A stretch of DNA of 64,000 nt from Leptospiraceae bacterium (GTDB taxonomy: Bacteria > Spirochaetota > Leptospiria > Leptospirales > Leptonemataceae), in the NCBI GenBank assembly GCA_026418015.1, contig JAOACE010000011.1:37264-101263 (forward strand), in the 5' to 3' direction. Below the pieces are notes generated by a model. That model was given only the letters and a program-made list of their open reading frames with translations, did no database searches and had not been told where the DNA came from. Position 1 is the first letter of the stretch, and the number at the start of each line of letters is the position of its first letter. Of this stretch, positions 36,362 to 46,538 are shown piece after piece. The position numbers were made by a program, and so were the translations under genes.

Positions 36362-39300
36362 ATGGATCTGATAAGCATTTTAAACTTATCCTCTACGATT
36401 ATTTTAATGCTTTTTTTTGTTTATTTTCTTGTAATGGCTGGATTTATAAAAGATAAAAAAAGTGCTATTTATTTAGCATTGGTCGTTTTGCTAGTATCTA
36501 TTAGAAGTTTATTAAGAATCGAAGTTTTTTTTGGAAATATTGACAATAATGATGTTTTAAGACGGTTCGATCACTTTACCTATTTTGCAGGTCTTCCGGT
36601 CTTTATTGCCTTTTGTAATGAATTTTTTAAATTAAAGTTCAACCCGAAAATAACAAAATTTACGTTTCTTTATTCAATACCTTTTATATTATTGCTATTT
36701 ATTCCCAATAAGTTTTATTTAGAATTTCGCATTTTTTATCATATCTTTGGATTAATCGTTGCTTTATATTTGGTTTTTGTTAGTTTGCAATATCTCTTTC
36801 TTAAAGAAAAATATTCTAGTATCCGCTTTTTGGGTATTTTTTTACTTTTTTTAGGTTTTGGTGGAGATATTATAGTAGTAGAATTTTATAACTTTTCGCC
36901 TTTTATTGTGCCTATTATTATGGTATTTTTTTCTCTGGCATACAGCTTATTTATCAATTATGAATTAGGGCAACAGAAAAACCAATTGTTAAAATTACAA
37001 GAGGAATTGATACAAGCAAAAGAAGAAATCCAACAACAATACGAAATTACCAAAGAAAAAGAAGAAGAAAATGCCAAACTAAACCAACTCTACGAATCCT
37101 TGTTAGAATTATCCAAAAAGATTTCTACAATAAGCGATTTTAACCAAATTCTAGACGAAATTGCTTTGCACCTAGAAAAAAATTTTGGCATTAAATATTT
37201 TGTAATAATGACCATTGACACCGAAAAAGAAGAAGCATATTTCTTCGAAAGCAATCTATACAAAAAACTTACCCCAGAGCAATTCGAATTCATGAAAAGA
37301 GGCGAAGGCCAAAATAAGATAAATTTAAAAGTTAAAGGTGTTCACAATGGTGTTTATAAGTACAAAAAACCCTTGTATTTGCGGCATTTCCCAGAAAGCT
37401 CAAAAAAATCTCTTTACGAATTCGAAAATCAACTAATTGATGTATTAAACCTAAAATCGTTGATCATTTTCCCCTTAATTTATAACAACGAAGTCTTTGG
37501 ATTTTTGGATATTACCCATGCAGATGAACCTTTACACCTAACGAAAGAACAATATCTAAACCTAAATGTGTTTGTTCAGTATTTTTCTCAGTTATTCAAA
37601 AACTATTTATTTGTGCAAGAAATCCAAAAGCAAAAAAAACAACTAGAAGACTATAATCTCGAAATCTCTAAAAAAAATAAATTTATTCTAGAAATGAACG
37701 AAACTCTATCAAGTATTCTGCAAAAACAAAATATTCGCGAAATCTTGAATGATGTAATTGGTTTACTCGATAAACACTTTCGACTTAAATATTTTACATT
37801 ATATTTTTACGATAAAGAAAACGATGTATTAGTCTATTCCATTAGTAATGGAGAACACCTTCTACCCAAAGAGAAATGGGATATTATCAAAAATAACAAA
37901 ATACCGATTCTAAATGGCAAAGGAATCCATAGCATAGCATGTAAAAAAAATCGTTATGTTTACTTACCACATGCTTTAAACCATCATACCCATTGCGAAA
38001 TCGAAAATCAAAACAAAGAAATAATGCAATTAACATCCATTATTATTTTTCCATTAATAGTAGGTAGCGAAATCATCGGAACATTGGATTTTTCTCATTT
38101 ACACGAACCGATTCTAATCAACAAAGTAGAACTAACATTAATTAAATTGTTTGTGGATCATTTTGCATCGATTCTAAAAAATCTTTTACTTATAGAAGAA
38201 ATTCAAAACAAAAAAAATCAATTAGAGGCCATTAACAAAGAGATTACCCAAAGAAATAAAATCATTATTGCAATGAACGAAACCATTACATTAATGAATC
38301 AAACTTACGATATAAAAAAAATATTAGATATAATGATAAATTTTTTAAACAAACATTTCTCTATCAAATATTATTTATTTTTTCGGTATGATAAAATTAC
38401 CCATCAACTATACTTCCAGCAATGTAATTTTGATGATTTATATTCAGAAGAAATTATCGAAGCAATTAGAAAAAATCCCTTACCATTAGATAACCAAGAA
38501 GGTATCCATGCATCTTGTTGTTCTAAAAGAAGATTTATCTATTTACCAAAGATCAAAAGATCCGCATCAGAAGTAGAAAATCAAAATCAAGAGCTATTAA
38601 AAATGAAGTCTTTAATGGTCTTTCCCTTATACGCAGGTAATGAACTATTAGGAACATTGGATTTTTCGCATTTCCAAGAGGAATTTTCTATCAATAAAGT
38701 ACAACTTACATTGATTAAAATCTTTGTAGATCAATTTGCTTCTATTCTAAAAAATATTTTCTTAATCGAAGAATTAGAAACCAATCAATTAGAATTAGAA
38801 AAAAAACAAATAGAATTAGAAACATTGAATGAATTTACAAAAAAAATCAATTCTCTTACAGATTTTAAAGAAATTATTCGAGATATCTTTAATTATTTAT
38901 CTAAAACATATCAACTAGAATTTGGCTGGCTTATATTAGTAGACGAAAAAGAACGCGTGTTTAAAAGTTCAGCTTATTCGGAAAGTTTATTAGAATTCGA
39001 TCCAAGTATTGAAGATTTTTTAATAAATTTCAAAGCTCCTATGAACGAAACTGCTGGTATTTTATATCGCGTTTATAAAAAGAAAAAATACAGTTATATT
39101 CCAAAAATTTTCGAAAGTTTTCAGGGAGCAGTATGGGATCACATTATCATTGATACTTTAAAACTAAAATGGTTTATCCAAATGCCCTTAATTGTACAAA
39201 ACAAAGTTATAGGAATATTAGCATTTACGAATTATAAAAAATCCATTCATTTTAAGTTAGAAAAACTAAAATCTATTCAATATTTTTGTGAGCAAATCGC

Positions 39301-40675
39301 TGGTGCTCTTTATACATCTTATTTGTTGAATGAACTTAAACAAGAAAAACAAAAAGTAGAAAATGCTCAGTTAGAACTTAAACAATTGAATGAATTTACA
39401 AGAAAAATCATCGAAGAAGAAGATTTCGAAAAATTGATTCAAGAAATTTTCGAATACTTAAGAAATCGTTTTGAATTACAATTTGGCTGGCTGTTATTAA
39501 TAGACAAAACAAAAAATACGATCAAAACTTCTTCATTTTCTAAAAATATAATAGATATTCCCAAAGAAATGTTCGATTATCTATCAAGGTTCGAAATGCC
39601 TTTTATTCCAGAGTTAGGAACAATTTATCGAACCATTCAAAGGAAAAAACATCTATACATAAAAAGGGTGAACCCAGATTTTAAAGGAACATCCATCGAT
39701 AAAGAACTGGTTCGAATATCCAATTTAAGATGGTTTCTGTATGTTCCATTGATTTTTAAAGACGAACCCATTGGACTTTTATCTTTTACCAATTACGAAA
39801 AAACAGTAAATTTATCGATGGATCAGATTAAATCTATCGAAGTATTTTGCTCCCAAGTAGTAGGGGCAATTTATAATTCTTATTTAAGAAATAGAATCGA
39901 AGAAGAAAGACAAAAAGCCGATCGACTTCTAAAAAATATTTTACCAGCGAAGGTTGCAGATGAACTAAAAGAAAAAGGATATGTAAAACCCAAGTTATAT
40001 AGAAATTCAACAATTCTATTTACTGACTTTGTAGAATTTACAAAACATGCAAAAGCAATGTCACCAGACGATTTAATTCAGGAATTAGATCGATATTTCT
40101 ATCAATTTGACGAGATCATTTCGAGAAACCATCTAACAAAATTAAAAACTATTGGCGATGCCTATATGTGTGTTGGTGGTATTCCAGAAGATAATTACAC
40201 CCATGCAGTGGATGCATGTTTGGCAGCATTAGAAATAAAAAATCTGATCAAAAAAACAAATGAAATTCGACAGCAATTAAACCTACCCTATTGGAACATA
40301 AGGATTGGTATTAATACTGGAGAAGTTGTAGCTGGAATTATTGGGAAAGAACGTTTTGCTTATGATATATGGGGAGATGCTGTAAACGTTGCACAACGAT
40401 TAGAATCTGCAAGTTTACCTTACGAAATCAACATTTCTCGTTCTACCTTCGATATTGTTAAGTATTTTTTTAGGTGCGAATATAGAGGCAAACATGCCAT
40501 AAAGAATCGTGGTTTTGTCGATATGTTTTTCTTAAAAAGAATTCATCCAAAATTAAGTGCAGACGAAGAAGGATATGTTCCAAACGAAAGATTTTTTGAA
40601 TTATACAATAAACTAAAAAATGGTGCGAAATTTATCTATAAACACGAATTAAATATAAAAAATACGATTATATAA
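36362..40675 (+). CDS. Membrane adenylate cyclase with five tandem GAF-like domains
   Basis: The 1437-residue protein opens with about 200 residues of membrane helices, then a coiled segment. Five GAF-like modules follow, starting near 240, 444, 637, 822 and 1009. A class III cyclase domain spans about 1216-1405. Metal aspartates D1222 (FTDF) and D1266 (IGDAYM) are present. K1262 and D1335 (YDIWGD) are the adenine-selecting pair, and N1342 with R1346 complete the site, so it should make cAMP from ATP. Modules 2-3 and 4-5 resemble each other most, pointing to duplications. Coiled linkers join the modules. It stands alone on the plus strand. Ligands of the GAF modules are unknown. Confidence 0.88.
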   Translation: MDLISILNLSSTIILMLFFVYFLVMAGFIKDKKSAIYLALVVLLVSIRSLLRIEVFFGNIDNNDVLRRFDHFTYFAGLPVFIAFCNEFFKLKFNPKITKFTFLYSIPFILLLFIPNKFYLEFRIFYHIFGLIVALYLVFVSLQYLFLKEKYSSIRFLGIFLLFLGFGGDIIVVEFYNFSPFIVPIIMVFFSLAYSLFINYELGQQKNQLLKLQEELIQAKEEIQQQYEITKEKEEENAKLNQLYESLLELSKKISTISDFNQILDEIALHLEKNFGIKYFVIMTIDTEKEEAYFFESNLYKKLTPEQFEFMKRGEGQNKINLKVKGVHNGVYKYKKPLYLRHFPESSKKSLYEFENQLIDVLNLKSLIIFPLIYNNEVFGFLDITHADEPLHLTKEQYLNLNVFVQYFSQLFKNYLFVQEIQKQKKQLEDYNLEISKKNKFILEMNETLSSILQKQNIREILNDVIGLLDKHFRLKYFTLYFYDKENDVLVYSISNGEHLLPKEKWDIIKNNKIPILNGKGIHSIACKKNRYVYLPHALNHHTHCEIENQNKEIMQLTSIIIFPLIVGSEIIGTLDFSHLHEPILINKVELTLIKLFVDHFASILKNLLLIEEIQNKKNQLEAINKEITQRNKIIIAMNETITLMNQTYDIKKILDIMINFLNKHFSIKYYLFFRYDKITHQLYFQQCNFDDLYSEEIIEAIRKNPLPLDNQEGIHASCCSKRRFIYLPKIKRSASEVENQNQELLKMKSLMVFPLYAGNELLGTLDFSHFQEEFSINKVQLTLIKIFVDQFASILKNIFLIEELETNQLELEKKQIELETLNEFTKKINSLTDFKEIIRDIFNYLSKTYQLEFGWLILVDEKERVFKSSAYSESLLEFDPSIEDFLINFKAPMNETAGILYRVYKKKKYSYIPKIFESFQGAVWDHIIIDTLKLKWFIQMPLIVQNKVIGILAFTNYKKSIHFKLEKLKSIQYFCEQIAGALYTSYLLNELKQEKQKVENAQLELKQLNEFTRKIIEEEDFEKLIQEIFEYLRNRFELQFGWLLLIDKTKNTIKTSSFSKNIIDIPKEMFDYLSRFEMPFIPELGTIYRTIQRKKHLYIKRVNPDFKGTSIDKELVRISNLRWFLYVPLIFKDEPIGLLSFTNYEKTVNLSMDQIKSIEVFCSQVVGAIYNSYLRNRIEEERQKADRLLKNILPAKVADELKEKGYVKPKLYRNSTILFTDFVEFTKHAKAMSPDDLIQELDRYFYQFDEIISRNHLTKLKTIGDAYMCVGGIPEDNYTHAVDACLAALEIKNLIKKTNEIRQQLNLPYWNIRIGINTGEVVAGIIGKERFAYDIWGDAVNVAQRLESASLPYEINISRSTFDIVKYFFRCEYRGKHAIKNRGFVDMFFLKRIHPKLSADEEGYVPNERFFELYNKLKNGAKFIYKHELNIKNTII

Positions 40676-40718
40676 TTAAATTTTTTAAATAATTTTATAT
40701 AATAAAAATATAATAAAG

Positions 40719-41861
40719 TTATTTAATTTTTATTAAAACTTTTAACACATCGGGAAAGCACGATACCGATAGATGGCTTGCATCGTAATAATCATTGCAG
40801 TTTAGAACATTGTTATCGTTAAAATCAACTGTTGGATAATTATATTGATTTGATAATTCTTCGACTCGTTTTTTTATAAATTGAATTTCGGGAATTTTTA
40901 GATACAACTCTCTAAGATAAGGATTTACTCGTGGGAAAAATACCACTGCTTTACTACGATTTTGATGAATTTCTTCTAAAAGGAGTTCTAAAAAAATCAA
41001 CTGCTCTTGGGATAGAACAAATTGGTTTAAATATAGATTTTTTAATTTTTCTGTTTCTTTTTTTAATTCGTTATCGTTCATCCTACCAAACCAAGCATAT
41101 TGTGCCCCTTTGGTAAGGTTTAAAAGCATTCTTTGGGGAGATTTATAATAATCATAGAAATCCAAATTTTCTTCGCGAAAAGAATACAAAACCTGTAACA
41201 TTTTTTTTTCTTCTAAGCTAAGTTTCGAATAATCAATGTGGAATTTTTTTAAGACTTCTTCTATATCGGTCTGAAATAATGTTCCTTTTAGTCTTTTAAT
41301 GAATGTTCGAAAAGAAAACTGCAATCCAGCTAATGCATAACGTCGCGTTTTTTTGTATACTTGGTAATCTGTATCGGGGATTAAAGAACGATAGTTTTTT
41401 ATAAATTCCTCATCTACACCATAATTTAGGACGGGGCTTGCAAAGATTCCCGCGTTTCTGTTAAATGCATCGGGAGATATACCAATATAAAAAGAATCTG
41501 GTTTAGCAAACTTTAAGATCTTTTTTGCTATATAATAATGATAAGCTGGTATTGCTTGTGTACCAGAAAAATTCCAGATTTCTAATTGTTTTTGCTGGAT
41601 TATGTTAGCAATTTCTTGCCCTAATCCTAAACTTCGCGAATCTCCTAGAACAATGATCAATCTTTTACCATCTTTCTCGATGTTTGGTAATTCTTTTTTT
41701 AATAAATTTAACTGTTCTTTTCTCTGACGATAGTATAACATACCACCGGGTTGAATAAAATGATCTCTTACCAATTCGATTAAAAAAATCTTATCGATTA
41801 AAAATACGACGAAAATCAAAAAAGGGAAAAACAATAAATAACGATACTTTAATAAGAACAT
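40719..41861 (-). CDS. DUF1574-like SGNH-fold membrane-anchored protein
   Basis: The 380-residue protein has one N-terminal membrane helix, then LIIVLGDSRSLGLG with the GDS nucleophile block of SGNH hydrolases, and DASHLS near the C-terminus with the D-x-x-H pair. This fits DUF1574, which I recall mostly from Leptospira, and is similar in layout to AlgX/AlgJ-type acetyl-transfer proteins. It lies 9 bases after an MBOAT acyltransferase gene. The pair probably moves acyl groups across the membrane and onto a surface polymer. The polymer is unknown. Confidence 0.75.
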   Translation of the reverse strand: MFLLKYRYLLFFPFLIFVVFLIDKIFLIELVRDHFIQPGGMLYYRQRKEQLNLLKKELPNIEKDGKRLIIVLGDSRSLGLGQEIANIIQQKQLEIWNFSGTQAIPAYHYYIAKKILKFAKPDSFYIGISPDAFNRNAGIFASPVLNYGVDEEFIKNYRSLIPDTDYQVYKKTRRYALAGLQFSFRTFIKRLKGTLFQTDIEEVLKKFHIDYSKLSLEEKKMLQVLYSFREENLDFYDYYKSPQRMLLNLTKGAQYAWFGRMNDNELKKETEKLKNLYLNQFVLSQEQLIFLELLLEEIHQNRSKAVVFFPRVNPYLRELYLKIPEIQFIKKRVEELSNQYNYPTVDFNDNNVLNCNDYYDASHLSVSCFPDVLKVLIKIK

Positions 41862-41870
41862 CTTGCTCTC

Positions 41871-43295
41871 CTAAAACTGAAAGTAAAAAAAGTCTTTTCC
41901 CGGTGCCGAAAATTCCATCAACATAAACAACAATAAAACAAAGAAGATCATTTGTAAAATAAACTGATGTTTTTCGAATCGCTTTAAATGATGTGGATAT
42001 TCTTCTATATAGTTAAAGAAAAGTACCCCTAAAAAAGAATAAAAAATCATCGAAGCATTGGGTGGAAGGATAAATTCAAAATCAAAAAAAATCATTTTCT
42101 TTAAAAGATGAAGAGCTCGATCAAAATCTCTTACAAAAAAGAATAATCCAGATGTTAACATAAAATACCAGCTGGTAAAAATTCTTACAATTCTTCCAAA
42201 GAAGTCTTTTGGCCATTCTTCTATTCCTCTACGAAATAAAAAAGATTCGAAAGATAATATAATCCCAACCAACAGCCCCCAAATAATAAAATTATAACTT
42301 GCACCATGCCATAATCCACCTAAAAAAAATGTGATGATTAGGTTTAGATAATTTCTTAACTCGGGAACGCGACTTCCACCCAAAGGAATATAAATATAAT
42401 CACGAATCCACATCGAAAAGGTTAGATGCCATCTTCGCCAAAAATCCGACATAGAATACATAAAAAAGGGTGCTTTAAAATTGATGGGAATTTCGAATCC
42501 TAAAAATTTTCCACAACCAATTGCGATATCACTATAAGCAGAAAAATCCGCATAAAGCATCATCAAGGATGTAAAGACGAGCATCCAAATTTGTAAAGAA
42601 TTAAGCTGATCGATAGAAGAAAGATGCAATGGAGCCACAACATTGCTTAAACTATCAGCTATAATCAATTTTTTGAATACACCAATCATGATTAGCCAAA
42701 AACCATGATATAGATCTTCTTTTTTGGGAACAGATATAGCAGAAACATTTTTTAACTGAGGTAAAAGATCCTCAGAACGCATGATGGGACCAGCAATTAA
42801 CTGTGGGAAAAACAAGATGTAGAGTAAAACTTCTCTAAATGTATGCTTTTTATCGTATTTGCCTGTGTATATATCGTAAGAATAAGACATGATTTGAAAC
42901 GTATAAAAACTAATTCCTAACGGTAAAAAGATTTTTAAACCTTTTAAACTTAATTCGTCTTTTAGGTTGGGCATTTGCCATTCAGGAATGTTCAATATGG
43001 TTCCAAGTGCATCAAAAAAAAGATAGTAATACTTAAATACTGCAATGTTTAATATATCAATTATAATAATGATTAAAAATATATATTTTTTTTTATAAAT
43101 TCTCCATAATTCCATTCCATAATAATTAATAGCAACAATCAAGATTAAATGAAAAATAAATGGAATACTCCACGTTCCATAAAAATATAAACTACTTAAT
43201 AATAAAATTGTAAAACGAAAATTGGGCGGGAAAGTCCAATAGAGTAAAAAAACAATGATAAAAAATATCAAATATTCTTCTGTAACGAATAGCAT
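41871..43295 (-). CDS. MBOAT-family O-acyltransferase (AlgI-like)
   Basis: The 474-residue membrane protein has about ten hydrophobic segments. Family signatures include PLGISFYTFQIMSYSYDIY near 130, FFPQLIAGPIMR near 170, FWRRWHLTFSMWIRDYIYIP near 290 and GGLWHGASYNFIIWG near 330 with the catalytic histidine. AlgI-type proteins export acetyl groups for O-acetylation of polysaccharides. The following gene encodes a SGNH partner. The pseudouridine synthase gene ends 1 base upstream, so the genes are one run. Confidence 0.92.
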   Translation of the reverse strand: MLFVTEEYLIFFIIVFLLYWTFPPNFRFTILLLSSLYFYGTWSIPFIFHLILIVAINYYGMELWRIYKKKYIFLIIIIIDILNIAVFKYYYLFFDALGTILNIPEWQMPNLKDELSLKGLKIFLPLGISFYTFQIMSYSYDIYTGKYDKKHTFREVLLYILFFPQLIAGPIMRSEDLLPQLKNVSAISVPKKEDLYHGFWLIMIGVFKKLIIADSLSNVVAPLHLSSIDQLNSLQIWMLVFTSLMMLYADFSAYSDIAIGCGKFLGFEIPINFKAPFFMYSMSDFWRRWHLTFSMWIRDYIYIPLGGSRVPELRNYLNLIITFFLGGLWHGASYNFIIWGLLVGIILSFESFLFRRGIEEWPKDFFGRIVRIFTSWYFMLTSGLFFFVRDFDRALHLLKKMIFFDFEFILPPNASMIFYSFLGVLFFNYIEEYPHHLKRFEKHQFILQMIFFVLLLFMLMEFSAPGKDFFYFQF

Positions 43296-43296
43296 A

Positions 43297-44136
43297 TTAT
43301 TTTTCTAACTTTTTGTATAATTCAAATAAATATTGATTTTCTGGATTATCTTCCCAAATTAAAGAAGGATCGAATTCTATAAAACTGCCCTCTTTTAAAG
43401 GAATCTTTTCTAAATCCAATTTACCAATAGCAACTCGATATAAATCGATTACATCGTAAAGCAATGCACTAAACATCCTACGAATATGTCTTTTTTTCCC
43501 TTCGCCGAGAACTACCTCGTAAATATTTTTTTCCGCATCTTTAACAACAATTGTAATTGCTTTTAATAGTTCTCCTCCATCTTCTACTCCTCTACCTGTT
43601 AATAAGTTTAAATCATAACTTAAAATAGGAGTATCCAACTGAACATAATATTTTTTTAAGACTTTATATTTGGGATGCGTTAGATGATGCAAAAAAATAC
43701 CATCCGAAGAAAGAATCACCAAACCACGCGACATTTTATCGAGTCTACCTGCATAACCTAAGTTATATTTTTGCTTTAAAGATCTAGGAATTAAATCATA
43801 GATGGAACGTTCATTTTTAAAATGTTTATGTGTAACTACATAACCTACTGGTTTATTTAAAGCAATATAGATATGTTTTTTTATTGGTGTAATTCTTTTA
43901 CCTTGAAATATTACCAAATCATCTTTTTTTACTTTGTAAGTAAGATCTTTTACAGGAACACCATTGACTAATACTTTTCCTTCCAAAATAAATTTTTCTA
44001 CTTCGCGTCTTGAGCCAACTCCGCACAATGCCAAATATCGATTAATTCGAATATTATGGTAATTTAATAAACTTTGATCTTTTTGAGTTTTATCCTGAAA
44101 GATTTCGAACCGTTTTTTTATATTTTTATCGATCAT
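43297..44136 (-). CDS. RsuA/RluB-family pseudouridine synthase
   Basis: The protein has an S4 RNA-binding domain (INRYLALCGVGSRREVEKFI) and a synthase domain with the catalytic aspartate in GYAGRLDKMSRGLVILSSDG, plus GEGKKRHIRRMF. This is the RluB/RluE/RsuA branch that modifies rRNA. The ATG at 44136 gives 279 residues and an overlap of 11 bases with the SH3 gene; an ATG at 44163 would add nine residues but has no ribosome site. Target uridine cannot be fixed from sequence. Confidence 0.85.
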   Translation of the reverse strand: MIDKNIKKRFEIFQDKTQKDQSLLNYHNIRINRYLALCGVGSRREVEKFILEGKVLVNGVPVKDLTYKVKKDDLVIFQGKRITPIKKHIYIALNKPVGYVVTHKHFKNERSIYDLIPRSLKQKYNLGYAGRLDKMSRGLVILSSDGIFLHHLTHPKYKVLKKYYVQLDTPILSYDLNLLTGRGVEDGGELLKAITIVVKDAEKNIYEVVLGEGKKRHIRRMFSALLYDVIDLYRVAIGKLDLEKIPLKEGSFIEFDPSLIWEDNPENQYLFELYKKLEK

Positions 44137-44899
44137 TTTCTTCTTGTTCGGGCAATTCAACATTCGATTTTTTAAAATAATAGGTTTTATCGTTTTTTTG
44201 AGCCATTAAACGATAACCTTCGGGTGTTTCTATAAACCTTATTTCTTTTCCAATGGGAAGATTTTTATTCAATTCAATTATACCTTTTTCGTTGATTGTA
44301 AATTCACCCTCGATTTTATTTGTGTTTTGAAATTTATAAACAAATTTTTTTTCTTCGGGATAAAATTCCAAGCTTCGGAATTCTGTTTCTCCACGTTCGT
44401 TTACTTCCCACCAGATTCCTTTTACGTTGTTGATTACGATATTTTTATCGACAAAATCTTCTTCTTTTTTAGAATCGACGGAATTACTAACAAAAGAACC
44501 AAATATCCAACCTATATAATTTTTCGAAGTTTGTACATAATACCAATAGTCTTCTACTAACCCAACCCGCATTTTATTGGGAATTTTATAGAGAACCTTT
44601 ACCTTTTCTCCTTTTTCTAAAAGAGCAATTTCCATCGAATAAGTTGTTGGATTGGTTCTTAAAATAGCCTTTTTTTTAGCAACATACAAATCATAAGGTT
44701 TAAAATGATTCGTTAGATTCTTATAACTTGCAGGAATTTCTTGCGTGTAAAGGTGGGAAGTTAAACTTCCCAATAAAATAAAATAAAATAAATGTTTACT
44801 TATTTTCTTTTGGAGCGTAAGGATTGCCTTGGATCCAAACCCTTTGAGGTCCAGTATCCAATATTGGATTGGGTGGGAATAAATTATCCATGTACGCAT
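44126..44899 (-). CDS. SH3-like domain envelope protein
   Basis: The usable protein begins with a signal-like segment (KHLFYFILLGSLTSHLYTQE) and then an SH3b-like domain (LYVAKKKAILRTNPTTYS, VKVLYKIPN, WYYVQTSKNYIGWIFGSFV). A lipocalin-like C-terminal part ends in an acidic tail. Such domains often bind the cell wall. The start is unclear. The only in-frame ATG is at 44899, which makes a 104-base overlap with the HEAT gene and puts 34 odd residues before the signal segment. A near-cognate start nearer 44805 is possible. It is co-transcribed with its neighbours. Confidence 0.6.
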   Translation of the reverse strand: MRTWIIYSHPIQYWILDLKGFGSKAILTLQKKISKHLFYFILLGSLTSHLYTQEIPASYKNLTNHFKPYDLYVAKKKAILRTNPTTYSMEIALLEKGEKVKVLYKIPNKMRVGLVEDYWYYVQTSKNYIGWIFGSFVSNSVDSKKEEDFVDKNIVINNVKGIWWEVNERGETEFRSLEFYPEEKKFVYKFQNTNKIEGEFTINEKGIIELNKNLPIGKEIRFIETPEGYRLMAQKNDKTYYFKKSNVELPEQEENDR

Positions 44900-45917
44900 T
44901 GTAAATAGCCTGTTGGAGCACTTTTTTTACTTGGGGATTATCTTCAACCAAAAAAGCATCAGATAAATCATAATATGCTTCCCCGAAAGAAAGTTCTCTA
45001 AAAGCAGAAGCAACATCATACCTTACTTTTGGATCAGGATGTCTTAAATAACCTAAGAGTGCTCGATAATATTGACCTCTTGTATTATCGTTGAATAATA
45101 TAGCAAAAGCAATTCGCGCTTTAACTTGTTCATCTTTTTCTTCGTTGTATCGTTTTTCTAATGCTTCTAACGCTTTAAGAGAACCAATTTGTGCTAACGC
45201 AAGAGCAGTAGCTAACCTTAAATCTTTGTAAGGATGACTTAAATATGGTACAATTGCATCTACTCCCTCTTGCGAACGAATATTACCGATTGCTTGTATA
45301 ATAAAAAAGGCAACGTTGACATAATTATAACCTTTCATTCTTACTTGCATCCATTCATCATTAGGATCAATAGCAATAAATTTTTTAAAATCATCTGCAA
45401 TCGACCAAGCTGCATCGGGGGATGTAGGATAGATGTAGTTATCCGAAAGCATTGCTGGACCTATTTCGTTTCGCTCATAGAAGAGTTCAGGAGATTTATT
45501 TTGCTGAGCCTTAGTTTTCTGTTCTTCTAGTTTTTTTCGTTCTTCTTCGATAATTTGGTTAACAATTTCCAACGCTTTTTTTAATGGTTCGATGGCTTCT
45601 TTACGTCCAATCTCCCCTAACGCATGTGCTATAGCAGATTTTACATATGGATCAAATGCGGCCATTTTTCGGTAAAGTGGATCATCTAACCCTTTTAATA
45701 GCTCTCTCGATAAAGGACGGACAAAACGAAATTTTCTTAAAGAAGCCATATAATGAATGGCATTGATTTTTTCTAATGCTGTACCGTTTTCTAAATCTCT
45801 TTCTAATTTTACATATAATTCTTCGTAAAATTTTTTTGTTGTATCTTCTGAACCAGAATAAATCCAAGATGGTAATAGCATCAATATAGTGAATAAAATA
45901 ACGAGTAATTTTTTCAT
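44796..45917 (-). CDS. Exported HEAT-repeat protein
   Basis: The 373-residue protein has a signal peptide (MKKLLVILFTILMLLPSWIY, then SGSE). Repeated helical pairs of the HEAT type follow (AIAHALGEIGRKEAIEPLKK; ATALALAQIGSLKALEALEK; VRYDVASAFRELSFGEAYYD). HEAT arrays are protein-binding scaffolds, here in the periplasm. It is the first gene of the run SH3, pseudouridine synthase, MBOAT, DUF1574. Binding partner unknown. Confidence 0.8.
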   Translation of the reverse strand: MKKLLVILFTILMLLPSWIYSGSEDTTKKFYEELYVKLERDLENGTALEKINAIHYMASLRKFRFVRPLSRELLKGLDDPLYRKMAAFDPYVKSAIAHALGEIGRKEAIEPLKKALEIVNQIIEEERKKLEEQKTKAQQNKSPELFYERNEIGPAMLSDNYIYPTSPDAAWSIADDFKKFIAIDPNDEWMQVRMKGYNYVNVAFFIIQAIGNIRSQEGVDAIVPYLSHPYKDLRLATALALAQIGSLKALEALEKRYNEEKDEQVKARIAFAILFNDNTRGQYYRALLGYLRHPDPKVRYDVASAFRELSFGEAYYDLSDAFLVEDNPQVKKVLQQAIYNAYMDNLFPPNPILDTGPQRVWIQGNPYAPKENK

Positions 45918-46001
45918 ATAAAACCCCTTATATCTATTATCGAAATATAGAAGCTCAAGATTAATTCTTGTAAATCATTTTTTATTTTTTTATAAAATAC
46001 C

Positions 46002-46493
46002 TTAATTTTTTTTTACTTGTATCAAGGTTCTCCATTCAATTTCTTTTTGATCTTTAAGTAGTTCGAACAATTTATCTTGATTTACATTTAACCGATAGAT
46101 TACTTTTTTTAAATATTCATCCTTTTCGTGTATTTCTAAATCTCCTTTACCAATAAATTCTTCTACAATTTTTGTTAAGCGCTCAGGGTTCAATAGTTCC
46201 GTACCAATACCACCTTGTATTAAACGAATCAAAAAATTCGACAAATTTTCTTTGATTTCGCGGATTAAAGAAGAAAATAGAAACACTTTAAAATCTTCGC
46301 TTTTGTTTTTTGTGACTAATCTTAAAAAGGCTTGAGCAAGTACCTTCGATGTAATATCTTTTCCAGTAGTATTATCGATAACTTTAACTTCTTCGCCTTT
46401 TTGGATAAAATCAGCAATATCTTCTAGATGAATGAGCTGGCTACAAAAAGCATCATACAATCTTCTGTTGCTGTATCGTTTAATAATCCGCAT
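46002..46493 (-). CDS. phaR: Polyhydroxyalkanoate synthesis regulator-like DNA-binding protein
   Basis: The first 60 residues of this 163-residue protein (MRIIKRYSNRRLYDAF, LEDIADFIQKGEEVKVIDN, GKDITSKVLAQAFL) match the PHB/PHA accumulation regulator DNA-binding domain. PhaR binds both polymer granules and phasin promoters. The remainder is helical and not recognised. No PHA synthase or phasin gene is in the window, so a PHA role here is only by family. It may share a transcript with the SspB-like gene upstream. Confidence 0.82.
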   Translation of the reverse strand: MRIIKRYSNRRLYDAFCSQLIHLEDIADFIQKGEEVKVIDNTTGKDITSKVLAQAFLRLVTKNKSEDFKVFLFSSLIREIKENLSNFLIRLIQGGIGTELLNPERLTKIVEEFIGKGDLEIHEKDEYLKKVIYRLNVNQDKLFELLKDQKEIEWRTLIQVKKN

Positions 46494-46538
46494 ATTTTTT
46501 AAATAAAAATATAAATTTTTGATAAAAAGTAAACAAAA

